Assembly: GCA_014647935.1 (NCBI GenBank)
Contig: BMQD01000010.1
Span: 186,001 to 250,000, forward strand
Reading direction: 5' to 3'
Source: Planomonospora parontospora
GTDB taxonomy: Bacteria > Actinomycetota > Actinomycetes > Streptosporangiales > Streptosporangiaceae
Length of the DNA: 64,000 bases
Numbering within the stretch: position 1 is the first letter of the stretch; the number at the start of each line of letters is the position of its first letter. Below, in pieces: positions 1 to 8,802 of this stretch. The notes below the pieces were generated by a model that worked only from the letters and a program-made list of their open reading frames with translations, searched no databases and was not told the DNA's origin. Made by a program: the position numbers and the translations under genes.

Positions 1-778
1 GCGGGCCGCGGTCCTCACGAGGACCGCCGCCGGGACGGGGACCGCGGTCACCGGGACCGCCGGGGCCGCCCGGACGCGGCGGACGGGTCTGGCCCATGCC
101 GCTGGCGTTCGAGGAGAACGGGTTGTTGCCCGGCCGCGGGCCGCGCGGGCCCGGACGCGGACCCGGCTTGGCACCGGGACCACCGGGAGCCCCGGCGGCG
201 GGACGCGGGCCCGAAGGGGCACCGGGACCGCCGGCGGGACGGGCCTGCGGGCCGGCCGCCTCGGGACGCGGCGCCGGACGCGGACCCGGACGCGGACCCG
301 GCTTGGCACCGGGACCACCGGGGCCCGCGGGCCGCGGAGCCGGAGGCGCCTCGAAACGCGGCGGCTGGACCGGCGACGGCTGCTGCTGCACCGGCGGCTG
401 CTGCTGGATCTGGGGCTCCTGCTGGACCTGGGGCTGCGGGGCCTGCGGCGCGGGGGCCGCAGGACGCGGAGCCGGCCGCGGACCCGGCTTGGGAGCCGGT
501 CCCGGCCTGGGAACCGCGGTGGGCGCCGCAGCGCCGCCGACCTGGCCCTCGGCCGGCCGGGGGGCCGCCTGAGGCGGCCTGGGCGCCCTTCCGGCACCCT
601 TGTCGGACGAACCCTTCGCGGGCACGCCCAAAGCTTCCGTGAGCCTGCGGACCACCGGTGCTTCGATGGTCGAGGACGCCGAACGAACGAACTCGCCCAT
701 CTCCTGGAGCTTGGCCATGACGACCTTGCTCTCCACACCGAACTCCTTGGCGAGCTCGTATACCCGGACCTTCGCCAC
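1..778 (-). CDS. infB: Translation initiation factor IF-2, N-terminal part (cut by window edge)
   Basis: IF-2 is the GTPase that brings initiator tRNA to the 30S subunit. Only the first ~259 codons are present; the GTPase domain lies beyond the left edge. The start is GTG at 776-778 behind GGGAG, and the protein opens [17 protein letters not shown], the classic IF2_N domain (about residues 1-50). From residue ~60 it is a Gly/Pro/Arg/Ala-rich low-complexity linker, as in the long IF-2 of actinobacteria. It follows ylxR and nusA on the same strand in the conserved rimP-nusA-ylxR-infB order. Long open frames on the opposite strand here come from the GC-rich linker. Confidence 0.95.
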   Translation of the reverse strand, partial: MAKVRVYELAKEFGVESKVVMAKLQEMGEFVRSASSTIEAPVVRRLTEALGVPAKGSSDKGAGRAPRPPQAAPRPAEGQVGGAAAPTAVPRPGPAPKPGPRPAPRPAAPAPQAPQPQVQQEPQIQQQPPVQQQPSPVQPPRFEAPPAPRPAGPGGPGAKPGPRPGPRPAPRPEAAGPQARPAGGPGAPSGPRPAAGAPGGPGAKPGPRPGPRGPRPGNNPFSSNASGMGQTRPPRPGGPGGPGDRGPRPGGGPREDRGP

Positions 779-920
779 TGCACTCCCTTACTCGGCCCGG
801 GAGGCTGTGCCGCCGGACCGTCGTTACGTAGACGTACTCATCGCCGCATGCTCATCAGGCGCTCATAGCTATCTGACCAGCCCATCAACTCGGCGTCCTA
901 CATGACAGTTGGCAACCATT

Positions 921-1223
921 TCACCCGGTCCTTTCAGCCTGCAGCTCTTCCACGTGGCCGCGCACGAGCGACAGGTCGAGCGTTTCCGTGACGCGGAAAG
1001 CGCGCGGAAACGCCCGTCTGCGCTCGGCGAGCTCGAGGCATCTCGGGGTGGGATGCAGTGAAGCACCACGCCCCGGGAGCCGTCGTCGCAGGTCGGGGAC
1101 TATGACGCCCTCGACCGCCACCAGGCGGAGCAGCTCGGAGGAGACCGTGCGAACCCGGCAGCCCACACAAGTTCTCAGTGGGGCGGCCTGGCCACCATAT
1201 TCCAGCTTACCGTGTGGACGCAT
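921..1223 (-). CDS. ylxR: YlxR family (DUF448) RNA-binding protein
   Basis: Small basic protein of 100 residues with the family hallmarks RTCVGCR near the N-terminus and [12 protein letters not shown] in the middle. It is predicted to bind nucleic acid; homologues affect RNase P or transcription, but the role is not settled across bacteria. The ATG at 1223 lies inside the 3' end of nusA, so the genes overlap by about 17 bases and are probably translated together. A GTG at 1241 would add six residues but has SD-like GGAGG directly abutting it. About 140 bp separate it from infB. Confidence 0.9.
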   Translation of the reverse strand: MRPHGKLEYGGQAAPLRTCVGCRVRTVSSELLRLVAVEGVIVPDLRRRLPGRGASLHPTPRCLELAERRRAFPRAFRVTETLDLSLVRGHVEELQAERTG

Positions 1224-2211
1224 CTGCGGAACCGGCCGCACCCTCCACAGGGGTGTCCGGCCGGATGTCGATGCGCCAACCGGTCAGGCGGTTGGCCAGC
1301 CGGGCGTTCTGCCCCTCCTTGCCGATGGCGAGGGAGAGCTGGTAGTCCGGCACGGTCACCCGCGCGGCACGGCCGGCGGCGTCGATCACCTCGACATGGG
1401 AAACACGGGCGGGCGACAGGGCATTCCCGACGAACTCCGCCGGGTCCTCCGACCAGTCGATGATGTCGATCTTCTCGCCGTGCAGCTCGGTCATCACGTT
1501 GCGCACCCGCGAGCCCATCGGGCCGATGCAGGCGCCCTTGGCGTTGACGCCCGGCCGGCGGGAGCGAACCGCGATCTTGGTACGGTGGCCCGCCTCCCGG
1601 GCGATCGCCGCGATCTCGACGGTGCCGTCGGCGATCTCCGGGACCTCCAGCGCGAAGAGCTTCTTCACCAGGCCGGGGTGGGTCCGCGACAACGTCACCG
1701 ACGGGCCCTTGTGCCCCTTCTTGACCTGCACCACGTAGCAGCGGATCCGCTCTCCGTGGACGTACTCCTCACCGGGGACCTGCTCGTTGTGCGGGAGCAC
1801 CGCCTCGATCTTGCCCAGGTCCACCAGGACGACCCGCGGGTCCTTGCCCTGCTGGATCACCCCGGCCACGAGCTCGCCCTCACGGCTGGCGAACTCGCCG
1901 AAGTTGATCTCGTCCTCGGCGTCCCGGAGCTGCTGCAGGATGACCTGCTTGGCGGTGGTCGCGGCGATGCGGCTGAAGTTGCCCGGGGTGTCGTCGTACT
2001 CGCGGAGCACCTCCCCGTTCTCGCCGATCTCCGCGGCGTAGATGGCCACGTGACCGGTGCTCCGGTCCAGCTCGGCGCGGGCCTTGGCGGCCGCGCCCTC
2101 GGTCCGGAAATATGCGATCAGCAGCGCGTCCTCGATCGCCTTGACGACCAGGTCGAAGGAGATGTCCTTCTCCCGCTCCAGGCTGCGCAGGACGCTCATG
2201 TCGATGTCCAC
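1207..2211 (-). CDS. nusA: Transcription termination/antitermination protein NusA
   Basis: NusA binds RNA polymerase and nascent RNA and modulates pausing, termination and antitermination. The 334-residue length is typical of actinobacterial NusA, which lacks the acidic C-terminal repeats of E. coli. Visible parts are the N-terminal RNAP-binding domain (about 1-125), an S1 domain (about 130-200) and two KH domains, with GxxG loops at GPMG and GKEG. The start is GTG at 2211 behind GGGGGAGC with good spacing. It sits 11 bp after rimP and overlaps ylxR. Confidence 0.96.
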   Translation of the reverse strand: MDIDMSVLRSLEREKDISFDLVVKAIEDALLIAYFRTEGAAAKARAELDRSTGHVAIYAAEIGENGEVLREYDDTPGNFSRIAATTAKQVILQQLRDAEDEINFGEFASREGELVAGVIQQGKDPRVVLVDLGKIEAVLPHNEQVPGEEYVHGERIRCYVVQVKKGHKGPSVTLSRTHPGLVKKLFALEVPEIADGTVEIAAIAREAGHRTKIAVRSRRPGVNAKGACIGPMGSRVRNVMTELHGEKIDIIDWSEDPAEFVGNALSPARVSHVEVIDAAGRAARVTVPDYQLSLAIGKEGQNARLANRLTGWRIDIRPDTPVEGAAGSADASTR

Positions 2212-2222
2212 GAGGCTCCCCC

Positions 2223-2732
2223 TTAGCCCTCGTCGCCGTCTTCGCCGTCGTCTTCGGCGTCGTCGCTCTCATCGAGCCGGCGGAATTCCACCTGCACCCG
2301 TCCTCGGGCCAGGTCCTGATAGTCGGCGCGGTGCCGCACGCCCTCGACGTCCAGCTCCACACCGGTCTCGTCGGTCGCGACGATCCGGCCCTCCACGCAG
2401 GTGCCGTCCCGCAGGTCGGCCTTGACCAGCCGGCCCGCCGCCCGGCGCCAGTGGCGCGGCTCGGTGAGCGGGCGGTCGACTCCGGGAGAGGAGACTTCCA
2501 GCACGTAGGGGGCGGAGCCCATCGCGTCGCCGGCGTCCAGCGCCGCGGAGACGACGTGGCTGACCTCCGCCACGCCGTCCAGGCTCACGCCGCCGTCGCG
2601 GTCGACGACGACGCGGAGCAGCCGGCGCTTGCCCGCCGGCGTGACCGTGACGTCCTCCAGGTCGAACCCTTCGGCCTCGACGACGGGCCCCAGAAGCTTC
2701 ATCAGGCGGTCGCGGGATGTGACGCTGCCCAT
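2223..2732 (-). CDS. rimP: Ribosome maturation factor RimP
   Basis: RimP assists late 30S subunit assembly. The 169-residue product has the N-terminal alpha/beta domain (about 10-85, with [11 protein letters not shown] near its end) and the C-terminal SH3-like domain (about 90-155), followed by an acidic Asp/Glu tail. The ATG at 2732 has a perfect AGGAGG upstream. It is the first gene of the rimP-nusA-ylxR-infB block and is divergent from the lipoprotein gene at 2922; the shared upstream region (2733-2921) must hold both promoters. Confidence 0.95.
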   Translation of the reverse strand: MGSVTSRDRLMKLLGPVVEAEGFDLEDVTVTPAGKRRLLRVVVDRDGGVSLDGVAEVSHVVSAALDAGDAMGSAPYVLEVSSPGVDRPLTEPRHWRRAAGRLVKADLRDGTCVEGRIVATDETGVELDVEGVRHRADYQDLARGRVQVEFRRLDESDDAEDDGEDGDEG

Positions 2733-2921
2733 GTCGACCTCCTATTGTCACGATCTCGTCCGGGCGCACCTCGCCCATGTGATTCCCCAGCCTATCCACA
2801 CCGGAGCGCGGAAAGAGCGTCACTCGGTGTGGCGGAGCCGTCCGGGACACGGGGTGAGCGCGGTTGCGAGCCCGTACGATGCTAGAGGCGTCAGCACCCC
2901 ACCCGAGACCGGAGGTCGTCC

Positions 2922-3452
2922 GTGCGTTCCCTCACCCGGCGCGCGCTGCTGCGGAGCGGTGCCCTCGGGACGGCCGCCGCGACGCTCACAGGATGCGCCG
3001 GCGAGGAGCCCGGGCCCGCCCCCGCGCCGCCGCCCGACCCGGAGACCGTGCTGCTCAGGCAGCTGATCGAGGAGAAGGAGCGGACCGTCGCGCTGTACGC
3101 CGCGCTGCCCTCGCGCAGGCTCGCCCCCTTCCGGCGGCGGCACGAGGCCCACCTGGCGGAGCTGCGCCGGAGACTGCCCGCCGGGAACGTTCCGGAACCC
3201 GGTGTCCCGGCGTCGCCGTCCACCTCGCCGTCCACCTCGCCGTCCACCTCGCCGTCCGCCGCCCCGTCCGTCTCCGGGTCCCCTTCGCCGAGTCCGGCAC
3301 CGTCCCTGCGGAAGCTGCGCGACCTGGAGCGCAGGGCCGCCGCGCTCCGGCCCCGGCAGACCGAGGGGGTCTCCCCCGCGCTCGCGCAGCTGATCGCGTG
3401 CATCGGCGCCTGCGAGGCCGCGCACGCGGTGGCCCTGCCGAGGTCCCTGTGA
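2922..3452 (+). CDS. Exported lipoprotein with Ser/Pro/Thr linker
   Basis: Predicted exported lipoprotein of 176 residues. The N-terminus has a Tat-like TRRALLRSG motif, a hydrophobic Ala stretch and a lipobox LTGC, so Cys about 25 would be lipidated. Residues about 45-85 and 130-175 are helical and charged; between them is a linker with three tandem repeats of PSTS. The end (CIGACEAAHA) resembles a ferritin-like half. Its stop overlaps the GTG of the next gene (GTGA), so the two are probably translationally coupled and may form a pair at the cell surface. Function unknown. Confidence 0.8.
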   Translation: MRSLTRRALLRSGALGTAAATLTGCAGEEPGPAPAPPPDPETVLLRQLIEEKERTVALYAALPSRRLAPFRRRHEAHLAELRRRLPAGNVPEPGVPASPSTSPSTSPSTSPSAAPSVSGSPSPSPAPSLRKLRDLERRAAALRPRQTEGVSPALAQLIACIGACEAAHAVALPRSL

Positions 3453-3979
3453 GCGCCGGGACCGGCGGGCTCTCCACCGCCCTGGCCGCCGAGCACGCGG
3501 CCGTCTACGCCTACGGGGTCATCGCCGCCAGGACCACGGGCGAGCTGCGCGCCACCGCGACGGCGGCGTTCAAGGCCCACCGCGTCCGCCGCGACCGGCT
3601 CCGGGCCATGATCACCGAGCGCGGCGGCGTCCCCGCCGAGGCCGACCCGGCCTACGCGCTCCCGGTCACCCCGTCCAGCGCCGACCAGGCCGTGGAGCTG
3701 GCGGTGCTGGTCGAGAAGGGGGTGACCACCGCCTACCTGGAGCTGGCCGCCGACGACGACCCGGTGCTGCGCCGCACGGCCGCGCTGGCCATGCAGGAGT
3801 GCGTCAAACGCTCCTACGGCCTGCGTCCGGAGATCGAGGCCTTCCCCGGCATGCCGCCCGGCACGGTGCCCTCGGCGCCCCCGGCGCACCCGGCGTCCTC
3901 GGCGCCCCCGACGCCGTCACCGTCGTCCTCGCCCGCCGCGACCCCGGGGCCCGGGGAGGACGGCGCCCGCACCTCCTGA
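3449..3979 (+). CDS. DUF4439 ferritin-like domain protein
   Basis: A 176-residue protein starting at a GTG that overlaps the previous stop. Residues about 5-130 match the DUF4439 ferritin-like helical bundle, with AAEHAAVYAYGV at the start and AALAMQECVKRSYG at the end of the bundle. The last ~45 residues are a Pro/Ser/Ala tail. No signal peptide is visible, so it may stay in the cytoplasm or be anchored through its lipoprotein partner. The family is common in actinobacteria and has no established activity; metal binding is only suggested by the fold. Confidence 0.8.
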   Translation: MSAGTGGLSTALAAEHAAVYAYGVIAARTTGELRATATAAFKAHRVRRDRLRAMITERGGVPAEADPAYALPVTPSSADQAVELAVLVEKGVTTAYLELAADDDPVLRRTAALAMQECVKRSYGLRPEIEAFPGMPPGTVPSAPPAHPASSAPPTPSPSSSPAATPGPGEDGARTS

Positions 3980-4070
3980 CGGCCTCCAGGGACGCCCCAG
4001 ACCGTTTTACACAGGTTTGCAGCGCCTGTGACGGGTAGCCGACCTTCACGGATTCACAAGGAGGAAAGCG

Positions 4071-4265
4071 ATGGGCTGGGGATTCAGGAAGTCGATGAAG
4101 TTCGGTCCGTTCCGTCTCAACCTCTCCCGGAGCGGAGTCGGTCACAGCTGGGGCAACCGCGCGTTCCGGGTGACCCGGACGGCCGACGGCCGCCGCACGC
4201 TGAGCGTCAACCTGCCCGGCGGCCTGCACTGGCGCAAGACCCTCAGCGGGTCGTCCCGCCGCTGA
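4071..4265 (+). CDS. DUF4236 small protein, copy 1
   Basis: A 64-residue basic protein that matches DUF4236: the start GWGFRKSMKFGPFRLNLSRSG is the family signature of a short beta-rich domain with Gly/Ser turns. GGAGG lies 7 bp before the ATG. It has a close paralogue 77 bp downstream; the pair share FGPFRLNLSR/LGPFRLNLSR, SGVGHS/HGVGHS and the LPGG motif. The function of the family is unknown. Tandem copies of the same length suggest a local duplication with later divergence. Confidence 0.8.
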   Translation: MGWGFRKSMKFGPFRLNLSRSGVGHSWGNRAFRVTRTADGRRTLSVNLPGGLHWRKTLSGSSRR

Positions 4266-4341
4266 TCCGGAACCCCGGGCGGGCGCCCGGCGTTGTTCCC
4301 ACTGCAGGCATCCAGGGTTTCCGGAGGAGACGGGGAGAGAC

Positions 4342-4545
4342 ATGGGCTGGAACTACCACAAGTCGATCAAGCTGGGCCCGTTCCGCCTCAACCTGTCCCG
4401 GCACGGGGTCGGGCACAGCTTCGGTGGCCGCCGGTTCCACGTCTCCCGGACGCCCGACGGCCGCAAGTACGTGAGCGTCACCCTGCCGGGCGGGTTCCAC
4501 CTCGGCAAGACGATCGGCGGCCACCCGCGCCGCCGCCGTTACTAG
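4342..4545 (+). CDS. DUF4236 small protein, copy 2
   Basis: A 67-residue paralogue of the preceding gene with the same layout: an N-terminal GWNYHKSIKLGPFRLNLSR block, a central RTPDGRKYVSV strand region and a basic Arg-rich end (RRRRY). GGAGGAGACGGGGAGAG precedes the ATG. Both copies read rightward and converge on the NlpC/P60 gene, only 29 bp away. No signal peptide or membrane segment is present, so it is probably cytoplasmic. Confidence 0.8.
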   Translation: MGWNYHKSIKLGPFRLNLSRHGVGHSFGGRRFHVSRTPDGRKYVSVTLPGGFHLGKTIGGHPRRRRY

Positions 4546-4574
4546 ACTCCGCCCTTCCGCCCCGCCGGGTGCGC

Positions 4575-5732
4575 TCAGCCCGCCCCCGGCCGGGTGAACC
4601 CCAGGCGGGGCGTCGAATAGTCGCCGTAGCTCTCGACGCGCACCACCGAGCGCGAGTTGGGCGCGTGGATCATGGTCTGCCGCTCGGGGTCGAGCACGAT
4701 GCCCACGTGGTCGGCCTTGCCGTCTCCGGTGCTGTCGAAGAAGATCAGGTCTCCGGCCTGCACCTCGCCGTCGGGCACCCGCGGTCCGTGCACCCACTGG
4801 TCCGCGGCGACCCGGGGGATGCCGATCCCGGCCGCCTGGTACGACCGGAGCGTCAGGCCGGAGCAGTCGAAGGTGTTCGGCCCGGTCGCTCCCCAGACGT
4901 AGCGGTCGCCGAGCTGGTCCAGCGCGTACCCCACGATCGCCTTGGCGCGGGGGTTCGCACCCAGGTTGGGGATCGTGACCGGGCCCCCCGGACTCCCCCC
5001 CGGATAGACGGTCCCGCCGGACCCGCCCCCTCCGCCCGGTCCGTACCCGGATCCCGCACCGTACCCCCCGGAGCCGCCGGTTCCGCCGTCCACCGGTGCC
5101 GAGCCGTCGTATCCGGCCAGCTGCGTCGATCTCCCCTGCCGGAAGTCCGGGTCGGGCACCCAGCGCATCGCGGGGTTGTTGCGGGGGACGAAGTCCTGGT
5201 CCCCCGGAGCGGGGATGGCGGTGAAGAACGCGGTGCCGAGGTGCCCGCCGAGCGCGCCGACGGCCGCCTCGACGGCCTCGACGGCCCGCCGTCGCGAGTG
5301 TTCGGCCCGCCCCAGGGCGTCGGCCGCCTGAGATGCGACGATCTCCGCCGGCACGGCGCCGCCGGTCCGCTCGCGCTGCCCGGCCAGCCAGGCCTGCTTC
5401 TCCTCGTAGATCGCCTGGACCTCGCCCCTGGCGGTCTCCAGCGCGCTCCCGGCGCGCTCCAGCGTGGCGGCGCAGCTCTTCAGCGCGTCACCGAGGGCCG
5501 TGCCCGCCCGCGGGTACCTGGCCATGTAGCCGATGAAGTTCTCGGCGGCGCCGCCGTTCCAGGCGTCGTCCACGGTGCCGGCCGCGCGCTTGAGCGCGCC
5601 GGTGTGCGTGCCGACGCCGGTCGCCAGCGTCCGCCAGCGCTTCGCGATCCCGGATATCTCGGACTGGTCACCGGTCAGCTCGTCGACGATGCGCAGGAGG
5701 GCGCCGAACTCCCCCTCCCCGCCGCCCGTCAC
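4575..5732 (-). CDS. WXG100-like domain fused to NlpC/P60 cell-wall hydrolase
   Basis: A predicted peptidoglycan endopeptidase of 385 residues. Residues about 10-130 form a helical domain with a WNG turn at 58-60, like WXG100 proteins. A Gly/Ser/Pro-rich linker (about 195-250) leads to the NlpC/P60 domain, with catalytic Cys290 (FDCSG), His342 (ADHVG) and His355 (MIHAP). No Sec or Tat signal is visible, so export through a type VII-like route is likely but inferred. GTG at 5732 overlaps the stop of the EspC-like gene upstream by 4 bp, indicating one operon. Confidence 0.88.
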   Translation of the reverse strand: MTGGGEGEFGALLRIVDELTGDQSEISGIAKRWRTLATGVGTHTGALKRAAGTVDDAWNGGAAENFIGYMARYPRAGTALGDALKSCAATLERAGSALETARGEVQAIYEEKQAWLAGQRERTGGAVPAEIVASQAADALGRAEHSRRRAVEAVEAAVGALGGHLGTAFFTAIPAPGDQDFVPRNNPAMRWVPDPDFRQGRSTQLAGYDGSAPVDGGTGGSGGYGAGSGYGPGGGGGSGGTVYPGGSPGGPVTIPNLGANPRAKAIVGYALDQLGDRYVWGATGPNTFDCSGLTLRSYQAAGIGIPRVAADQWVHGPRVPDGEVQAGDLIFFDSTGDGKADHVGIVLDPERQTMIHAPNSRSVVRVESYGDYSTPRLGFTRPGAG

Positions 5733-6031
5733 ACGCTCTCCACCGGGACGTCCGGCCCGTCGGCCCTGCGGACGTTGGCGATGACGGTGTGCAGCGCCGC
5801 CTCGACCTTGTCGAGGTTCCGCTGGGCGTACCGGGTCTCCGCCTCGATCTTCCCCTCGAGCTTGCGGACGGCCTCGGCGAGCCTGCCGGACGCGTCCCCG
5901 AGCTTCCCGAAGCAGGAGGATCCGACATCGGTGGGCCGCTCGTCGGCCGTGCTCCTGAACTGGTTCGCGACGCTTCTGGCCTTGTTCGCGCACTCTTCCA
6001 GCGCGTCGAAATGGAGGTCGAACCCTTTCAC
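5729..6031 (-). CDS. EspC-like type VII secretion-associated small protein
   Basis: A 100-residue helical protein. Residues 1-90 look like the ESX EspC/DUF2580 group: two long helices around a CFGKLGD turn that takes the place of the usual YGxLG, and a C-terminal helix ending near RRAD. It lacks a true WXG turn; its partner downstream has one. The two genes overlap by 4 bp. The pair is probably exported together, but no ESX ATPase or EccB-E gene lies in this window. The assignment rests on helix pattern and neighbour, so it is moderate. Confidence 0.65.
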   Translation of the reverse strand: MKGFDLHFDALEECANKARSVANQFRSTADERPTDVGSSCFGKLGDASGRLAEAVRKLEGKIEAETRYAQRNLDKVEAALHTVIANVRRADGPDVPVESV

Positions 6032-6120
6032 GGAACCTCACCCCATATGCCCCACGGGTGCCGATCGTCGGTAAAAGCTATCACTTCGATGATCAGAAAA
6101 GGGGCTTTCGCCCCGAACGC

Positions 6121-6155
6121 GCGCACGGCGCCGACCGGAGGACGGCGCCGTGCGC
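6121..6155 (-). terminator. Hairpin downstream of proS
   Basis: A perfect 12-bp stem, GCGCACGGCGCC against GGCGCCGTGCGC, with an 11-base loop, about 90 bp past the proS stop. A second small hairpin GGGGC-TTTC-GCCCC lies at 6101-6114 and further GC-rich stems at 6190-6240. This fits an actinobacterial terminator without a T tract, isolating proS from the type VII pair. Confidence 0.6.
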
Positions 6156-6245
6156 GACCGGGCCCGGAGACCCGCCGGCGGCCGGCCGTGCGCGTCATGG
6201 AGCCGGGCCCCGGCCGGCGGGGGCCCGACGGGGCCCGGCCGGATC

Positions 6246-7988
6246 TCAGGCCCGACAGGCGGCCTCGACGCGGTCGGCGGCCTCGGCGATCGGGATCTCC
6301 TCCTTGACGCCGGTGGCCCGGTCGCGCAGCTCCGCGACGCCCTGGGCCAGGCCGCGGCCGATCACCACGATGGTCGGCATGCCGAGCAGCTCGGCGTCCT
6401 TGAACTTCACGCCCGGCGAGACCCCTGCGCGGTCGTCCACCAGCACGCGCAGGCCCCGTGCGTGGAGCTCCTCGGCGAGCCGGGTGGCGACCTCGACCTG
6501 GTTCTCCTTGCCGGTGCCCACGATGTGGACGTCGGCGGGAGCGATCTCGCGGGGCCACAGGAGCCCGAGCTCGTCGTGCCGCTGCTCGACGAGCACCGCC
6601 ACCGCGCGGGAGACGCCGATGCCGTACGAGCCCATGGTGACGCGGACCGGCTTGCCGTCGGGGCCCAGGGCGTCGAGCCTGGCGGCGTCGGCGTACTTGC
6701 GGCCGAGCTGGAAGATGTGGCCGATCTCGATGCCGCGGTCGATGGACAGCTCCGAGCCGCAGGCCGGGCAGGCGTCCCCGGCGCGGACCTCGGCGGCCTC
6801 GATGGTGCCGTCGGCGGTGAAGTCGCGGCCGGCGACCACGCCCACGGCGTGCTTGTTCGGCTCGTTGGCGCCGGTCACCCAGGCGCTGCCCTCGACCACG
6901 CGGGGGTCGACGAGGTAGCGGATGCCGAGGTTCTCGAGGACCTGCGGGCCGATGTAGCCGCGCACCAGGCCGGGGTGCCGGTGGAAGTCCTCGGCCTCGA
7001 AGATGGCGGGCTCGCCGGGGGCCAGGGCGGCCTCCAGGCGCTTGAAGTCGACCTCGCGGTCACCGGGGACGCCGACGACCAGGACCTCGGTCTTGTCCGA
7101 GCCCGGGGTCGTCACCTTCACCACGACGTTCTTGAGCGTGTCGGCGGCCGTGACGTCCAGGCCGTGGTGCTCGTTGAGGTGGGCCACCAGCGACTCGATG
7201 GTGGGGGTGTTCGGCGTGTCCAGCACCCGCAGAGCCGGCCGCTCGCCGGTGGGCGCGGCCGGGGCGGGGGTGGTGACCGCCTCGGCGTTGGCCGCGTAAC
7301 CGCAGTGGTGGCAGGCGACGAAGGTGTCCTCGCCGGTCTCGGCCGGGGCCAGGAACTCCTCCGAGGCCGAGCCGCCCATCGCCCCCGAGGTGGCGAAACA
7401 GATCTTGTAGGTGATGCCGAGCCGGTCGAAGGTGCGGATGTAGGTCTCGCGGTGCCGCTCGTAGGAACGCTTGAGGCCCTCGTCGTCGAGGTCGAAGGAG
7501 TAGGAGTCCTTCATGACGAACTCGCGCCCGCGCAGGATGCCGGCCCGGGGGCGGGCCTCGTCGCGGTACTTCGTCTGGATCTGGTAGAGCGTCACCGGGT
7601 AGTCCTTGTAGGAGGAGTACTCCCCCTTGACCATGTCGGTGAACATCTCCTCGTGGGTGGGGCCGAGGAGGTAGTCGGCGCCCTTGCGGTCCTTGAGCCG
7701 GAAGAGCGTGTCGCCGTACTCCGTCCAGCGGCCGGTGGCCTCGTAGTACTCCCTGGGCAGGAGGGCCGGGAAGAGCACCTCCTGGCCGCCCATCCGGTCC
7801 ATCTCCTCGCGCACGACGCGGGTGACGTTCTCCAGGACCATCTTGCCGAGCGGCAGCCAGGAGTAGACGCCGGGGGCGACCCTGCGGACGTAGCCGGCGC
7901 GGACGAGCAGCTTGTGGCTCGGGACTTCCGCGTCTGCCGGGTCGTCCCTCAGCGTTCGAAGAAACAGCGACGACATGCGCAGCAGCAC
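6246..7988 (-). CDS. proS: Proline--tRNA ligase
   Basis: Charges tRNA-Pro with proline in the cytoplasm. The 580-residue length and the sequence match the bacterial (type 1) enzyme that carries an inserted cis-editing domain (about 230-390) between class II motifs 2 and 3. Motif 2 is visible around [17 protein letters not shown] and the anticodon-binding domain occupies the last ~110 residues. The start at 7988 gives MLLRMSSLF; an internal ATG (MSSLFLR) is also possible. In other actinobacteria proS lies near rimP-nusA-infB, as here. Confidence 0.96.
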   Translation of the reverse strand: MLLRMSSLFLRTLRDDPADAEVPSHKLLVRAGYVRRVAPGVYSWLPLGKMVLENVTRVVREEMDRMGGQEVLFPALLPREYYEATGRWTEYGDTLFRLKDRKGADYLLGPTHEEMFTDMVKGEYSSYKDYPVTLYQIQTKYRDEARPRAGILRGREFVMKDSYSFDLDDEGLKRSYERHRETYIRTFDRLGITYKICFATSGAMGGSASEEFLAPAETGEDTFVACHHCGYAANAEAVTTPAPAAPTGERPALRVLDTPNTPTIESLVAHLNEHHGLDVTAADTLKNVVVKVTTPGSDKTEVLVVGVPGDREVDFKRLEAALAPGEPAIFEAEDFHRHPGLVRGYIGPQVLENLGIRYLVDPRVVEGSAWVTGANEPNKHAVGVVAGRDFTADGTIEAAEVRAGDACPACGSELSIDRGIEIGHIFQLGRKYADAARLDALGPDGKPVRVTMGSYGIGVSRAVAVLVEQRHDELGLLWPREIAPADVHIVGTGKENQVEVATRLAEELHARGLRVLVDDRAGVSPGVKFKDAELLGMPTIVVIGRGLAQGVAELRDRATGVKEEIPIAEAADRVEAACRA

Positions 7989-8074
7989 GGCTACTCCTAG
8001 ATGGCAGGGAATCGGTGTCCTACAGGGTATCGAGCCCGGCGGGGCGGGCGCCTGCCATTAGGGTCCGCAGCCCG

Positions 8075-8683
8075 TCACGGCCCGGCGACGAAGAACAGGT
8101 GGGCGGTCGCCAGGACCGCACCCGCCAGGGCGGAGCGTACCGCCCCGGCCCCCCGGCGCAGCGAGAGGACCGCGGCGAGCAGCAGGACCGCGGCGATCTG
8201 GACGCTCCACGAGCCGGACTGCGCCGCCTCCACGGCCTCGATCATCAGGACGCCGGCGGGCAGCGCCGCGGCGAGGTCTCCCCGCGGGCCGTCCCGCCTG
8301 GTCGCGTAGGCCAGCAGGGCGCAGCCGGCGAGGGCGAGGAGCGTGACGCCCGGCACCGTGCCGTCGACCCCGACGTGGAAGGGGTGGTAGCCCGACGGGA
8401 AGGCCGCAGCGGCCAGGATCGGGACGACCGGCCCGAGGGCGGCGAGCACCCCGGCCAGCACCGCCCAGCCGAACCCCGCGGCGGTCCTGCCGGCGGCGAG
8501 GGCGAGGGCGAGGTAGGCGTAGGGGTCGTAGGCCGCGACGAGCGGGTCCGGCCCGTGGGCGAGCATCTCGCCGAAGGCGCCGAGCAGCAGCCCTCCGACG
8601 AGCGAGAGCATCATGTGCCAGAGGATCGCCCGCTCGCGGCGGTCCCCCGTAATGAAATCGAACGTGTCATTCTGTCCGGCCAA
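8075..8683 (-). CDS. Polytopic membrane protein of unknown function
   Basis: Unrecognised integral membrane protein of about 202 residues with six or so hydrophobic segments rich in Ala, Leu and Gly. The TTG at 8683 has GGGGGA nine bases upstream and is my preferred start (MAGQNDTFDFITGDRRERA); ATGs at 8614 and 8611 would drop the soluble N-terminus and leave the first membrane segment directly at the start. It lies 86 bp downstream of proS on the same strand and is divergent from an acyl-CoA dehydrogenase. No family could be named. Confidence 0.65.
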   Translation of the reverse strand: MAGQNDTFDFITGDRRERAILWHMMLSLVGGLLLGAFGEMLAHGPDPLVAAYDPYAYLALALAAGRTAAGFGWAVLAGVLAALGPVVPILAAAAFPSGYHPFHVGVDGTVPGVTLLALAGCALLAYATRRDGPRGDLAAALPAGVLMIEAVEAAQSGSWSVQIAAVLLLAAVLSLRRGAGAVRSALAGAVLATAHLFFVAGP

Positions 8684-8760
8684 AGCCGCTGATCCCCCGA
8701 TCCGTCCCTGCCCGTGGGCATGCGCAGCATATATGACCTGCAAGAACACACAAAAACGTT

Positions 8761-8796
8761 CAAGCCCTACTAAACAACCGGTCGCTTGCTTATGCT
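8761..8796 (+). promoter_or_regulatory. Candidate operator/promoter of the acyl-CoA dehydrogenase
   Basis: The AT-richer stretch before the GTG at 8803 has an imperfect dyad CAACCGGTCG (8775-8784) inside wider arms CAAGC (8761-8765) and GCTTG (8784-8788). A TATGCT hexamer at 8791-8796 lies so close to the start that the mRNA may be leaderless. Palindromes around ACCGGT are common TetR operators near acyl-CoA genes; which regulator would bind is unknown. Confidence 0.35.
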
Positions 8797-8802
8797 GCGC
8801 GT

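Noticed and set aside
96-572. Gly/Pro/Ala/Cys-rich open frame on the plus strand opposite infB
   Set aside because: It is the complement of the low-complexity IF-2 linker; the IF2_N domain and SD on the minus strand are unambiguous.
4293-6074. 593-codon plus-strand frame opposite the NlpC/P60 and EspC-like genes
   Set aside because: Its sequence is Pro/Arg-rich noise; the minus strand has catalytic motifs and coupled start/stop sites.
6150-8000. 616-codon plus-strand frame opposite proS
   Set aside because: Third-position GC produces long antisense frames in this genome; proS motifs prove the minus strand.
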